Positions 48,921-58,067 of a DNA stretch of 64,000 nucleotides are shown piece after piece. The DNA is taken from positions 186,001-250,000 of the forward strand of contig JAPVXR010000003.1 of the NCBI GenBank assembly GCA_027214385.1. The letters are read 5' to 3'. The notes under the pieces were generated by a model. It made no database searches. It saw only the letters and a program-made list of their open reading frames with translations, and was not told the origin of the DNA. Both the position numbers and the translations under genes were made by a program. Within the stretch, counting starts at the first letter, position 1; the number at the start of each line of letters is the position of its first letter. Source of the stretch: Cryomorphaceae bacterium 1068 (lineage in GTDB: Bacteria > Bacteroidota > Bacteroidia > Flavobacteriales_D > Cryomorphaceae).

Positions 48921-51236
48921 ATGAAAAAGTCTCGAAAGCTCACCGCCATCATGTTCACCGATATCGTAGGGTATACAGCCTTGATGCAGGCGGATGAAGA
49001 GCGAGCCGTGGAAGTGAGGGCTCGACATCGAGAAGTATTCAATCAGAGCCACAGCGATTTTAATGGTGACATTCTACAGTACTACGGCGATGGCACCTTA
49101 AGTGTATTCAGCAGCGCAGTAGATGCGGTAGCCTGTGCCATTAAAATTCAAAAAAGCCTGAGAGACAGATCACCAAAGGTCGATCTGCGAATTGGAATTC
49201 ACCTCGGAGATGTGGTTCATTCAGATCAGGAAGTTTATGGGGACGGCGTGAATTTGGCCTCTCGTATTGAAAACATCGCAACTGCCGGATCGATTTTGGT
49301 ATCGGGAAGACTCAACGAGGAACTGCAGAATCAAAAGGACATTAGTACCCAATCAATAGGAGTATACCAGTTCAAAAATATCGTGAATCCTGTTGAAGTC
49401 TTCGCTATCAGTAACGAGGGTATTGTCTTGCCATCTTTTTCAACCGATGAAGGCAGGAAAGACAAGTCTATAGCCGTTCTTCCCTTTGTAAATATGAGTT
49501 CCGATAAGGAAAATGCTTATTTCAGTGATGGGATTTCCGAAGAGATTATCAATGCCTTGGCGAAGATCGATGGACTGAAGGTGACTTCACGTACTTCTTC
49601 TTTTTTCTTCAAAGACAAGAACTTACCCATCAAAGAAATCGGTCGTCAGCTGGGTGTGGCGAGTATTTTGGAAGGTAGTGTGCGCCTTTCGGGAACTAAG
49701 TTGAGAATCACCGCGCAGCTCATTCAAGTGGAAGATGATTTCCATTTCTGGTCAGAAACCTGGGATAGAAGCATGGAAGACCTCTTCGATATTCAGGACG
49801 AAATAAGCCTCTTAATAGCTGAAAAAATCAGGGAGCAATTCGGTCACCTGGTTATCAAAGACCACTTGGTAGAGAAGGAAACGGAAAGCGTTACGGCCTA
49901 CGATTGTTTTCTACGTGCCAGATATTTGGAAAACAAGTGGAACCCCGTTGATATGCAAGCCGCCATCAAACTCTACAGAAAAGCGTTGGAGGTAGATCCG
50001 AATTATGCCGATGCATTCTTGGGGCTAGCCAATAGCTATGGGTTCTTGGGCACAACAGGTGTCCTCTCATATGAAGAGGGTTGGCAGAAAACAGCAGAGT
50101 ACACACAGCAAGCGCTGCACTTGAACGGCAACCTTTCGGGAATTCACTATCAATTGTCTAATCTCGCTTTTTTCATAGAGTCAGATTTTGAGAAGTCACT
50201 CTCAGAGATGAATAAAGCCGTCGAGCTGAACCCCAACAATGCCACTGCTCGGGAATTCTTGTCTTTCCTTTTGATTCTTAAAGGAGATAAGGAGGGTGCT
50301 TTCGATGAAGTCGAGCAGGCGGTCGGGATCAATCCACTTTCCGATGAGACGCGTTTTTTCAAAGCCTACTTGCATTACATGATTGAGGAGTACGAAGTTG
50401 CCTTAGGCATACTCAATGGTATTCTCGAAAAGAATCCCAAGAATATTCCCGCCACTTCCATTAAATCGCAAGTCCTCCTCGCTCAAGGCAAAGTAGTAGA
50501 GTTCTTTTCATTTCTCGATAAAGTGCCGGACAATACCATGCCTGATGGCGAAAAGCTTGGGCTTATAACGCTTGGTCATATCTTGGGTGGACATCAGGAA
50601 GAGAGTACGCGACATTTAGAATCCCTTCACGCCCTGGCACAAAAGCCTGAAGGGTTTGCCGGTGATTCACTTTTGTTTTTTGTTTATGCCATTCAAGGCG
50701 ATAACGACAAAGCATTTGAATGGGTAGAACAGGCCCTTGAGAAAAAATCCTCCTTACTGCTGTTGCGTTATACCGATCCTCTGGCTAAAAATTTCAGGAA
50801 CGATAAGCGATACAATATCTTGCACGAAAAGATTTATGGTACTGCCGAAACCGAAAAAGTCAAAACCATTAATTCTGCCGGAGTAGATCGAGACTTAGCG
50901 GACCAAATAGAACAGAAGCTTTCTCATCTCATCCGTGAAGAGAAGATATACCTTGATCCTGATCTATCACTGAGGAAGCTAGCCGAAAGGCTGCAAGTGC
51001 ATTCCAATCAGCTTTCATGGGTGCTCAACCAAAAAATGGGAAGTAACTACAACGAGTTTATCAACTCGCTCCGTTTGGAAGCATTCAAAGAAATAGCTGC
51101 AAACAAGGAGAATAGTCATCTCACCATCGAAGGCTTGGCCTACGAGAGTGGGTTCAATTCAAAGACCGTATTCAATACCTTCTTTAAAAAGCACATGGGC
51201 TTAACGCCAAGAGGCTACCTCAAATCGCTTCAATAG
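48921..51236 (+). CDS. Fusion of class III cyclase domain, FlgO/TolB-like domain, TPRs and AraC-type HTH
   Basis: A 771-aa cytoplasmic protein with no signal or membrane helix. The order is: class III cyclase domain (1-170; metal ligands D14 in MFTDIVGYT and D57 in YYGDG, N111 and R115 in GVNLASR); a FlgO/TolB-type domain (about 185-310; IAVLPFVNMSSDKENAYFSD); TPRs (about 325-620; YRKALEVDPNYADAFLGLAN); and an AraC HTH (about 660-770; LSLRKLAERLQVHSNQLSWV, FNTFFKKHMGLTPRGYL). The substrate-selecting positions are Q53 and E104 instead of Lys and Asp, so cAMP synthesis is uncertain. The gene starts at the ATG at 48921, not at upstream TTG codons. Confidence 0.9.
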   Translation: MKKSRKLTAIMFTDIVGYTALMQADEERAVEVRARHREVFNQSHSDFNGDILQYYGDGTLSVFSSAVDAVACAIKIQKSLRDRSPKVDLRIGIHLGDVVHSDQEVYGDGVNLASRIENIATAGSILVSGRLNEELQNQKDISTQSIGVYQFKNIVNPVEVFAISNEGIVLPSFSTDEGRKDKSIAVLPFVNMSSDKENAYFSDGISEEIINALAKIDGLKVTSRTSSFFFKDKNLPIKEIGRQLGVASILEGSVRLSGTKLRITAQLIQVEDDFHFWSETWDRSMEDLFDIQDEISLLIAEKIREQFGHLVIKDHLVEKETESVTAYDCFLRARYLENKWNPVDMQAAIKLYRKALEVDPNYADAFLGLANSYGFLGTTGVLSYEEGWQKTAEYTQQALHLNGNLSGIHYQLSNLAFFIESDFEKSLSEMNKAVELNPNNATAREFLSFLLILKGDKEGAFDEVEQAVGINPLSDETRFFKAYLHYMIEEYEVALGILNGILEKNPKNIPATSIKSQVLLAQGKVVEFFSFLDKVPDNTMPDGEKLGLITLGHILGGHQEESTRHLESLHALAQKPEGFAGDSLLFFVYAIQGDNDKAFEWVEQALEKKSSLLLLRYTDPLAKNFRNDKRYNILHEKIYGTAETEKVKTINSAGVDRDLADQIEQKLSHLIREEKIYLDPDLSLRKLAERLQVHSNQLSWVLNQKMGSNYNEFINSLRLEAFKEIAANKENSHLTIEGLAYESGFNSKTVFNTFFKKHMGLTPRGYLKSLQ

Positions 51237-51306
51237 ATTTCAGTACCCCATCGATTTAGTTTGTTCGGATTTGCAAAAGTGAACCTCCTCGGACAAATTC
51301 CGAACG

Positions 51307-51334
51307 TTGGCGCGCTTTTGCTGAGATAGTTTTG
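51307..51334 (+). promoter_or_regulatory. Promoter of the zinc-free alcohol dehydrogenase-type gene
   Basis: TTG at 51307-51309 and TAGTTTTG at 51327-51334 are 17 nt apart and match the Bacteroidota consensus. The ATG at 51362 is 27 bases downstream. Confidence 0.6.
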
Positions 51335-51361
51335 CTTCACAAACCAACAAATACTAATCTC

Positions 51362-52333
51362 ATGAAAGCATTTGAATACGAAAATTACGGATCTCCTGAA
51401 GTTCTTAAGATGATCGACGTCGAAATACCAAAACCTAAGAAAGATGAAGTTTTGGTAAAGATGAAAGCTTCGACAGTTACTGCCACTGAAGTGACTTTCC
51501 GAAAAGGTGAGCCCTATTTCACCAGACTTTTTACGGGGCTGAGAAGTCCTAAATTAAAGAGGCTAGGAGAGATGGTAGCTGGTATAGTTGAGGAGGTAGG
51601 GCCCGATCACAAAGAATTTAAGAAAGGAGATTCCGTATTTGGAATAGCAGGCCCTGACTTCGGTGCCAATGGCGAATATGCTTTAATTGGAAAAAAGGGA
51701 GTTCTCGCGCACAAGCCAAGCAGTATGACATTCGATGAGGCAGTCGCAGCTGTAGATGGATTTATGACTGCGCTACCGTTTCTTCGGGATACCGGTGAAA
51801 TTCAAAAAGGACAATCGATATTGATCAATGGGGCATCAGGTAGCGTTGGATCCGCTGCTGTTCAAATCGCAAAATTCTTCGGTGCGCAAGTAACCGGAGT
51901 CTGTAGCGGAAGAAACCGAGCGATAGTGATGGGGCTAGGAGCTGATCACGTCATTGATTACACGACGAATGACTTTACCAAAACAGACGAGACCTATGAT
52001 ATCATTTTCGATACCGTGGGAAACCTCAACTTCGGCAGGACAAAGTCAAACCTAAATGAGAATGGTGTATTCCTCGAAGCGGCTGTTGGGGTGAAAACGT
52101 TTGGTTCCGTTCTCAGGACTGCTTTCGGAGGAGGAAAGAAGGCTAGAGTTGCGGCAACGGGTCTTAGGAATCCAAAAGATAAAAAGAAGGATTTGCTACT
52201 TCTAAAACAACTCTTGGAGCTGGGGCGTTTCGTTCCTTACATAGATCGTTCATATCACTTCAAAGATTTATCATCAGCTCATGAGTATGTCGATTCAGGT
52301 CGAAAAAGGGGAAATGTCGTTTTGATGTATTAA
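51362..52333 (+). CDS. NAD(P)-dependent alcohol dehydrogenase/quinone oxidoreductase-like
   Basis: A 323-aa medium-chain dehydrogenase. The N-terminal catalytic domain begins MKAFEYENYGSPEVLKMIDV and continues AGIVEEVGPDHKEFKKGDSV. The NADP-binding motif is LINGASGSVGSAAVQIAKFF (AxxGxxG). The zinc-coordinating cysteines of classical alcohol dehydrogenases are absent, placing it with the quinone-oxidoreductase/enoyl-reductase branch. The last third (ELGRFVPYIDRSYHFKDLSS) is typical. Substrate unknown. The upstream TTG codon in frame is rejected in favour of the ATG. Confidence 0.87.
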   Translation: MKAFEYENYGSPEVLKMIDVEIPKPKKDEVLVKMKASTVTATEVTFRKGEPYFTRLFTGLRSPKLKRLGEMVAGIVEEVGPDHKEFKKGDSVFGIAGPDFGANGEYALIGKKGVLAHKPSSMTFDEAVAAVDGFMTALPFLRDTGEIQKGQSILINGASGSVGSAAVQIAKFFGAQVTGVCSGRNRAIVMGLGADHVIDYTTNDFTKTDETYDIIFDTVGNLNFGRTKSNLNENGVFLEAAVGVKTFGSVLRTAFGGGKKARVAATGLRNPKDKKKDLLLLKQLLELGRFVPYIDRSYHFKDLSSAHEYVDSGRKRGNVVLMY

Positions 52334-52393
52334 AGAAGTATTAATTGAACCAATTCTAAAGTGTGCGGGGTGATAAGCTCAAGCGAAATTGTA

Positions 52394-52401
52394 TAGCTTT
52401 G
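52394..52401 (+). promoter_or_regulatory. -7 element before the gliding-type surface protein gene
   Basis: TAGCTTTG fits TAnnTTTG and ends nine bases before the ATG at 52411. Confidence 0.4.
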
Positions 52402-52410
52402 TATAAGTGT

Positions 52411-55065
52411 ATGTTTGACACCTTGAAATACGTTTTTTCACTTGTGGCAGTAATGCTCTTGTCCTTTGTTTCCCTCGGGCAGGGTTACAACTTAGTTGGA
52501 AATAGCACTCAGGCTGCCGGCGATTGTTTTATTCTGACTCAACCAACTCCTTGGCAGAACGGAGCTATTTGGTATGATGAGGCGATAAACATAACTGAGC
52601 CTTTCAATTTGCAATTTACGGCGAGCTTTGGAACATTAGACGCGGCTGGAGCTGACGGAATGGTTTTCGTAATGCAGCAAGTCGGGAATGACGTTATCGG
52701 TGTGCCTGGCGGTGGAATGGGATTTGAGGGTTTTTCACCTTCTTTGGGAGTAGAGTTTGACTCTTTTCAAAACGTCGGTTTTGGAGATCCTGTCTTCGAT
52801 CATATGGCCATATCTACCAATGGTAATCCCAATCACAATCTTCCCGGAAATCTCGCAGGGCCTGTTCCTATTTCTCCAACTAGTGGCAATGTGGAGGATG
52901 GACAGGAATACATTATTGACATTTCTTGGGAACCTTCCTTAAATCAGTTTACTGTTTCTGTCAATTGTGAGATTCGCCTACAAGTAAATATAAGTCTTCA
53001 ATTTGCTGTGTTTCCAGGTAATCCAGAAGTATTTTGGGGCTTTACAGGTGCGACGGGTGGGGAGTTCAACGAACAACGAATTTGCCTTGATCCCTTCATT
53101 TTGGGTTTGCCCGAGACTTTTGAAGGTTGTGTGAATGAACCCGTTCAATTGGAAGCTCCGCCTGCTGGTTTTGGAACAGTTTCATGGGAGCCTGCAGAGT
53201 TTTTGGACGATCCGACTTCATTTAGCCCTATCGCCACTGTGGATGAGGATACTGAGTTTACGCTGACATTTGAAGACCTCTGCGGAAATGTTCAGACTCA
53301 GGAAACGATGGTTGTCGTGAGCGATCCATCGATTGATCTGGGCGCTGATATTTCAGGGTGCGAAGGAGATGAAATTATCATTACTGCAATGGGAGACTTC
53401 GATGATATAAGTTGGTCTGACGATAGTAATGAGAATACGCTCGACATTAATGATTCAGGCACTTATTGGGCCGATGTGGTGTTAGGTGTTTGCCAAGCGT
53501 CAGATACCGTAGAGGTCGAGATCAATTCTTCTCCTACTTATGTCGAAGAAACGAATATCGAACTATGTGAAGGGGAGGAGTATGTCTTTGAAATAGCTCC
53601 AGGCTCTTCAGATATCGAATGGTTTGATGGTGCCGATGACGAAACTCGATCTTTTGATCAAGCCGGTACCTATCCCTTCGTTTTGTCTCAAGGGGGCTGT
53701 TCCGCTGATTACGAGTTGGAAATTGAGGTAACGGATCTTTCAGGCTTTAATCTCGGCCCTGACATAACTGAGTGCCAGGGAGGCAATGTAATTCTCACTG
53801 CATCGGGAACAGCTTTCGAAGATATTGTTTGGTCTGACAATAGTCAATCGAATAATTTAGCTGTGACTGAAACAGGAACTTACTGGGCAGATGTCTTCAC
53901 GGGTAATTGCGAAGCGTCTGATACTGTCGAAGTATTGTTTAATGCCACACCTGTTTTTAATGGTGAAACCGACGCTGATATTTGTGAGGGCGAAGAATTC
54001 ACATTTGACTTGGGAGCAGCCAATTATGACATTCTTTGGTTTGATGGCGCAGAAGACGAAACTCGGGTTTTTGATCAAACCGGAGTTTATCCATTTGAAT
54101 TGATTGATGGCGAGTGTACTACCGATTTTCAAGTAGAAGTTGATGTGACCCTCATTCCAGAGTTTGAATTGGGTCCTGATTTAAACATCTGCGAAGAAAC
54201 TTCGGTGGTGGTCATTGCGGATGCTCCTGATGCAGAGATCACTTGGAGTGATGGCAGTTCGGGAACTAATATTTCCGTTAGTGAAGCGGGCATCTATTGG
54301 GCTTTGGCCAATAACAACGGATGTACTTTCTCAGATACGCTGCTGGTGACCACTTCGCCTGTTCCGAGCTTGGAGCTGTCAGGCATTGAGAGTCTGTGCC
54401 CCGGAGAAGAAGGACTACTGACTGCTGTCAGTAATGCACCAATCGTTTGGTCAACAGGGGATTCAGAAGCAGAAATAGTCGTTACCCAGCCTGGACTTTA
54501 TTCGGTCCTTGCAAGTAATGAAGATGAGTGTAGCACACAAAAAACGATTTTCATTTCAGGATTGAGTTTGCCGAGAATTGATCCCATCGAGGATTTACTA
54601 AGGTGTCAAGAAGAGGAGTTTATTTTGGTAAGTGCCGAATCGAGCGACGATATCAATCTTGAATGGAGCGATGGGTCATCAGGTGGCACGGCTAGAATCA
54701 AAGAGTTGGGAACAATCACGGTCGAATTGACTAACGAATGCGGAACTACCTCACGATCGTTCCAAGTAGGGGAAGAGGAGTGCTTTGACCTCTTCTTTTT
54801 GCCGAATGCCTTTACTCCAGATGGCGACGGTTTGAATGATTTGTACAAACCTGTGATAGACAATTTCCTGACTTATGAACTGCTGATTTATAACCGAAAC
54901 GGAGAATTGGTTTTTGAATCTAACGATCCTAATGAAGGTTGGAACGGAAGCTTTCAAAATAATGAGTTTTACTGCCCGGCAGGTGTTTATGCCGTTCGCT
55001 ACTCTATCGATTTTGGTGAGAATGTCTTGAAAGAGGGGTTTGCCACTGTGGTGCTAGTCAGATAA
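52411..55065 (+). CDS. Surface protein with L-type lectin domain, Ig-like repeats and gliding-motility C-terminal domain
   Basis: From the ATG at 52411 the protein is 884 aa with a signal peptide (YVFSLVAVMLLSFVSLGQ). An L-type (legume-lectin-like) domain spans about residues 25-235 (DGMVFVMQQVGNDVIG, SLGVEFDSFQN). Several Ig-like units follow with recurring ITWSDGSSGT, GTYWADV and CEGEE(F/Y)(T/V)F patterns, two of which are near duplicates (about 385-460 and 525-595). The C-terminal 90 residues (FLPNAFTPDGDGLNDLYKPV, LIYNRNGELVFESND, GWNGSF) form the CHU_C/type B T9SS signal. It is probably an adhesin. An in-frame GTG 16 codons upstream is a weaker start. Confidence 0.88.
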   Translation: MFDTLKYVFSLVAVMLLSFVSLGQGYNLVGNSTQAAGDCFILTQPTPWQNGAIWYDEAINITEPFNLQFTASFGTLDAAGADGMVFVMQQVGNDVIGVPGGGMGFEGFSPSLGVEFDSFQNVGFGDPVFDHMAISTNGNPNHNLPGNLAGPVPISPTSGNVEDGQEYIIDISWEPSLNQFTVSVNCEIRLQVNISLQFAVFPGNPEVFWGFTGATGGEFNEQRICLDPFILGLPETFEGCVNEPVQLEAPPAGFGTVSWEPAEFLDDPTSFSPIATVDEDTEFTLTFEDLCGNVQTQETMVVVSDPSIDLGADISGCEGDEIIITAMGDFDDISWSDDSNENTLDINDSGTYWADVVLGVCQASDTVEVEINSSPTYVEETNIELCEGEEYVFEIAPGSSDIEWFDGADDETRSFDQAGTYPFVLSQGGCSADYELEIEVTDLSGFNLGPDITECQGGNVILTASGTAFEDIVWSDNSQSNNLAVTETGTYWADVFTGNCEASDTVEVLFNATPVFNGETDADICEGEEFTFDLGAANYDILWFDGAEDETRVFDQTGVYPFELIDGECTTDFQVEVDVTLIPEFELGPDLNICEETSVVVIADAPDAEITWSDGSSGTNISVSEAGIYWALANNNGCTFSDTLLVTTSPVPSLELSGIESLCPGEEGLLTAVSNAPIVWSTGDSEAEIVVTQPGLYSVLASNEDECSTQKTIFISGLSLPRIDPIEDLLRCQEEEFILVSAESSDDINLEWSDGSSGGTARIKELGTITVELTNECGTTSRSFQVGEEECFDLFFLPNAFTPDGDGLNDLYKPVIDNFLTYELLIYNRNGELVFESNDPNEGWNGSFQNNEFYCPAGVYAVRYSIDFGENVLKEGFATVVLVR

Positions 55066-55128
55066 GCCACTTCATCAATTTGCATTATTTGGGAATGAAT
55101 AATTTAGTTAGATCGGATTATTCAATTT

Positions 55129-55145
55129 ACTTTGTATTTCAAAGT
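55129..55145 (+). promoter_or_regulatory. Palindromic operator ACTTTG-N5-CAAAGT, first copy
   Basis: ACTTTG, TATTT, CAAAGT, a perfect inverted repeat ending nine bases before the ATG at 55154. The same palindrome lies before the CreD gene (56,071), and a winged-helix regulator is encoded between them. Confidence 0.65.
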
Positions 55146-55153
55146 ACTTTTAA

Positions 55154-55768
55154 ATGAAGGAATCCTATCTACAAGATCTCAAAGACATCAAGGAGATCAT
55201 GAACCGATCATCACGGTTTATTTCCCTTAGCGGCTTGTCGGGCATATCAGCTGGAATTTTCGCACTAATCGGAGCGTACTGGGCATACGTTACCGTGTAT
55301 GATGGTCAAGACTACATGGGTTATCGTGTTGCCTTGCTGTCTTGGAATGTGATTTTTCAACTGCTAATCATTGCTCTTGTCACCATCACTCTTGGAATTG
55401 GTTCAGGAATTTACTTTACCACTCGAGAATCTAAAAAGCGGAACGAGAAAATATGGGATGCTCAAACAAAACGACTTCTAATAAATTTCGCCATCCCGAT
55501 GATAACGGGTGGGATACTTTGCTTGATTTTACTGGTAAAAGGATACGTCGGAGTGATTGCACCGCTCACGCTGATTTTTTACGGTTTGGCACTAGTGAAT
55601 GCCAGTAAATACACCTTGCCTGAAGTTAGAAGTCTCGGTATGCTTGAAGTTATTTTAGGGCTATTTGCTACCTATTTTATTGGCTATGGACTCCTTTTCT
55701 GGGCTATTGGATTCGGGGCACTTCATATAATTTATGGTGTATCAATGCACTTGAAATACAAGTCGTGA
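55154..55768 (+). CDS. Membrane protein of the CreD operon, unknown function
   Basis: A 204-aa integral membrane protein with about five or six hydrophobic segments (residues 20-45, 58-88, 108-128, 130-146, 157-175 and 180-195). It begins with an acidic helical stretch (SYLQDLKDIKEIMNRSSRFI). There is no catalytic motif. Its stop overlaps the GTG start of the winged-helix regulator (GTGA), so both are translated together. In flavobacteria, proteins like this recur before a winged-helix regulator and CreD, which supports a shared envelope-stress role. An operator palindrome lies at its promoter. Confidence 0.75.
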   Translation: MKESYLQDLKDIKEIMNRSSRFISLSGLSGISAGIFALIGAYWAYVTVYDGQDYMGYRVALLSWNVIFQLLIIALVTITLGIGSGIYFTTRESKKRNEKIWDAQTKRLLINFAIPMITGGILCLILLVKGYVGVIAPLTLIFYGLALVNASKYTLPEVRSLGMLEVILGLFATYFIGYGLLFWAIGFGALHIIYGVSMHLKYKS

Positions 55769-56055
55769 AAAGCATCTTAAATAAATTGGATAAGGCATTT
55801 GAGAACAAGGTAAGACTTGGGATCATGTCGGCTTTGATGGTCAATGATCACTTGGACTTTAACGCACTTAAGGACTTATTAGGCGTTACTGATGGGAATC
55901 TAGCCAGTCACCTAAAGTCGCTCGAAAAAAGTGGCTACACCGAGTTTAGAAAAGACTTTCTCGGGCGCAAGCCCAATACTAAATACATGGTTACTAAAAA
56001 AGGTGAAGTGGCCTTTAAACAGCATATAGCAGCAATAGAACAACTCCTGAAATAA
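55765..56055 (+). CDS. Winged-helix transcriptional regulator of the CreD operon
   Basis: A 96-aa DNA-binding protein with one winged helix. LDFNALKDLLGVTDGNLASH and LKSLEKSGYTEFRKDFLGRK are the helix-turn-helix and wing of the ArsR/PadR-like HTH_27 group found beside CreD in Bacteroidota. There is no ligand-binding domain. The GTG start overlaps the previous stop by four bases. Two identical half-site palindromes, one before its operon and one before creD, are natural targets for a dimer of this protein. It probably represses both promoters. Confidence 0.85.
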   Translation: MKSILNKLDKAFENKVRLGIMSALMVNDHLDFNALKDLLGVTDGNLASHLKSLEKSGYTEFRKDFLGRKPNTKYMVTKKGEVAFKQHIAAIEQLLK

Positions 56056-56070
56056 TTTTTTTATTCATTC

Positions 56071-56087
56071 ACTTTGAAATACAAAGT
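56071..56087 (+). promoter_or_regulatory. Palindromic operator ACTTTG-N5-CAAAGT, second copy
   Basis: ACTTTG, AAATA, CAAAGT. It is followed by the same TACTTTTAAAT as the first copy and lies 20 bases before the CreD ATG. Confidence 0.65.
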
Positions 56088-56107
56088 ACTTTTAAATCTG
56101 AAATCCA

Positions 56108-57463
56108 ATGACAACTGAAAACACGAACAACAACAACACCAACATCGACAGAGTAGGAAACATGATTAAAGGGTCAATAACCGTGAAACTAATTGTGGTC
56201 ACCGTATTGATGCTACTTCTTTTGATTCCAACATCGATGGTCAAATCCATAATTCAGGAAAGAGAGCGATTAAATCAAACCGCAACGAATGAAGTAAGTG
56301 CGATATGGGCAAAGCAGCAAAGGGTAGAGGGGCCCGTGCTCACCATTCCATTGATCTACGCGCAAAAAATAGGCAAGGATACGGCGGAGACAACTAAGTA
56401 CTGGCATATTCTCCCCGAAGAGTTAAGGATAAACGGAGATGTAAGTCCTGAAACATTGAAGCGAGGTATTTATGAAGTTGTTGTCTATAAATCGGCACTT
56501 GAACTATCAGGAAGATTTGATTTAGGCAGTAAGCCTGATCCCAATCATCTAAAGGAGATACAATACGATAAAGCCTTTCTTACGGTAGGAATAAATGATT
56601 TGCGAGGAGTTAAAAACGACATAAAGGTAAACTGGAATGGGCGTAAGCTCGACACAGATCCAGGTTCTAAAGTGTCGGAGATGACAAATTCCGGTATCAC
56701 TGTTTATTTACCCGAGATAAACAAAGAGGAGCAGAAGTCGTACGATTTTGACTTTGATTTGGCGCTTCAAGGCAGTGGCAACCTATCTTTTGTTCCGCTT
56801 GGAAGCAGGACTGAAGTTCAAGTCAGTTCTCCATGGTCAGCTCCTTCGTTTCAAGGAAGTTTCCTACCCACCACTCGAGAAGTGACTGATGACGGTTTTG
56901 AGGCATCATGGACAGTTCTGGAGCTCAATCGAAATTTCCCTCAATCGTGGATAGGATCAGGAAACTTCGGGCTTTTCAATGAATCCGCTTTTGGGGTCGA
57001 TTTTATTCTCCCTTTGGACGACTATCAGAAATCGTTTAGATCGGCCAAATATGCTGTGTTGGTTATCTCGCTTACATTCCTTCTCTTCTTCCTCGTGGAG
57101 GTCACTAATAAGCAACGAATTCACCCATTTCAATATGCTCTGGTAGGTTTAGCCTTGTGTCTGTTTTATGTTCTCCTCGTTTCTATTTCCGAGCATATTG
57201 ATTTCAATCTGGCCTATGGAATTTCAACCATCGGCATTGTAGGGATGATCTCACTTTACTCCATTAGTGTTTTCAAAAAGATAAAACTTTCTGCTGTCTT
57301 GTTCACCATCTTAACGGCTCTCTATGGCTTCTTATTCGTGACATTACAATTGTCTGACTACGCTTTGCTCTTGGGAAGCATCGGACTTAGTGTAATCTTA
57401 GGATTAACGATGTACTTCACCAGGAATATTAATTGGTACCAAAGGACAGTAGCGACCAAATAA
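56108..57463 (+). CDS. creD: Cell envelope integrity protein, CreD family
   Basis: A 451-aa inner membrane protein. It has an N-terminal transmembrane helix (KLIVVTVLMLLLLIPTSMV), a long periplasmic beta-rich domain (residues 50-310; IQERERLNQTATNEVSAIWA, WIGSGNFGLFNESAFGVDFI) and six C-terminal helices starting FLLFFLVEVTNKQRIHPFQY. The last blocks are strongly conserved in CreD (inner membrane protein of the CreBC regulon). Its job is envelope integrity, possibly resistance to colicins or beta-lactams; the mechanism is unknown. A palindrome 20 bases upstream and the adjacent winged-helix gene point to local control. A small membrane protein gene follows after 13 bases. Confidence 0.92.
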   Translation: MTTENTNNNNTNIDRVGNMIKGSITVKLIVVTVLMLLLLIPTSMVKSIIQERERLNQTATNEVSAIWAKQQRVEGPVLTIPLIYAQKIGKDTAETTKYWHILPEELRINGDVSPETLKRGIYEVVVYKSALELSGRFDLGSKPDPNHLKEIQYDKAFLTVGINDLRGVKNDIKVNWNGRKLDTDPGSKVSEMTNSGITVYLPEINKEEQKSYDFDFDLALQGSGNLSFVPLGSRTEVQVSSPWSAPSFQGSFLPTTREVTDDGFEASWTVLELNRNFPQSWIGSGNFGLFNESAFGVDFILPLDDYQKSFRSAKYAVLVISLTFLLFFLVEVTNKQRIHPFQYALVGLALCLFYVLLVSISEHIDFNLAYGISTIGIVGMISLYSISVFKKIKLSAVLFTILTALYGFLFVTLQLSDYALLLGSIGLSVILGLTMYFTRNINWYQRTVATK

Positions 57464-57476
57464 AGAATTGAGAACC

Positions 57477-57839
57477 ATGATTCAAGGAAATTTTGAAAGA
57501 AATATGCGGTATTGGAGATGGTATCGTACACTTACCTTTAAGAATGTATTGGGCTTAGCCTTTCTGCTGGAAGGACTGGGAGTTCTTCTTCTACCGCTCT
57601 CAATTACATCTTGCCTTACCGAGCAATATCTATTGTCTTACATAGGATTTTCAGTATTGGTGGTACTCTATGTTGCCATCGTCTTGGCGATAATAGACAA
57701 GTTAACATTCTCATTGAAGCTATTATTTGCAATTCCGATAGTATTGGTAGCATTGGTTTATATTGCCTTATCTACTTTTATTCTTTCGATTGAAGTGTTG
57801 CCCGAGTTATTTAACTACCCAAGCTCCCTCCGTTTCTAG
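57477..57839 (+). CDS. Small membrane protein downstream of creD
   Basis: From the ATG at 57477 the protein is 120 aa with three hydrophobic segments (about residues 22-42, 55-75 and 80-105) and a basic aromatic N-terminus (FERNMRYWRWYRTLTFKN). No family is recognised. It follows creD after 13 bases and precedes a strong terminator, so it is the last gene of the operon. The in-frame TTG at 57468 is less likely as a start. Confidence 0.65.
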   Translation: MIQGNFERNMRYWRWYRTLTFKNVLGLAFLLEGLGVLLLPLSITSCLTEQYLLSYIGFSVLVVLYVAIVLAIIDKLTFSLKLLFAIPIVLVALVYIALSTFILSIEVLPELFNYPSSLRF

Positions 57840-57863
57840 ATCTTAGAATCTTAAAGTGAAAGC

Positions 57864-57897
57864 AAGCCCTGAAGAACATCTCTTCAGGGCTTTTTTT
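57864..57897 (+). terminator. Rho-independent terminator of the CreD operon
   Basis: AAGCCCTGAAGA, loop ACATC, TCTTCAGGGCTT: a perfect 12-bp stem followed by a run of T. Confidence 0.9.
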
Positions 57898-58067
57898 CCA
57901 CCTCATTGATTATTCTAGCCTGAAATTCGGTTATTTTTTGAAATTAAACAGAAATGTATTATCGATTATTTGCTTATCTACTTGATTGTCATTTAAATTG
58001 TCTGGAATAACACGTTAAACAGAGTACAAGAGCAAAAATCCTCGCCAAAATTTCATCCGATCCAAGA

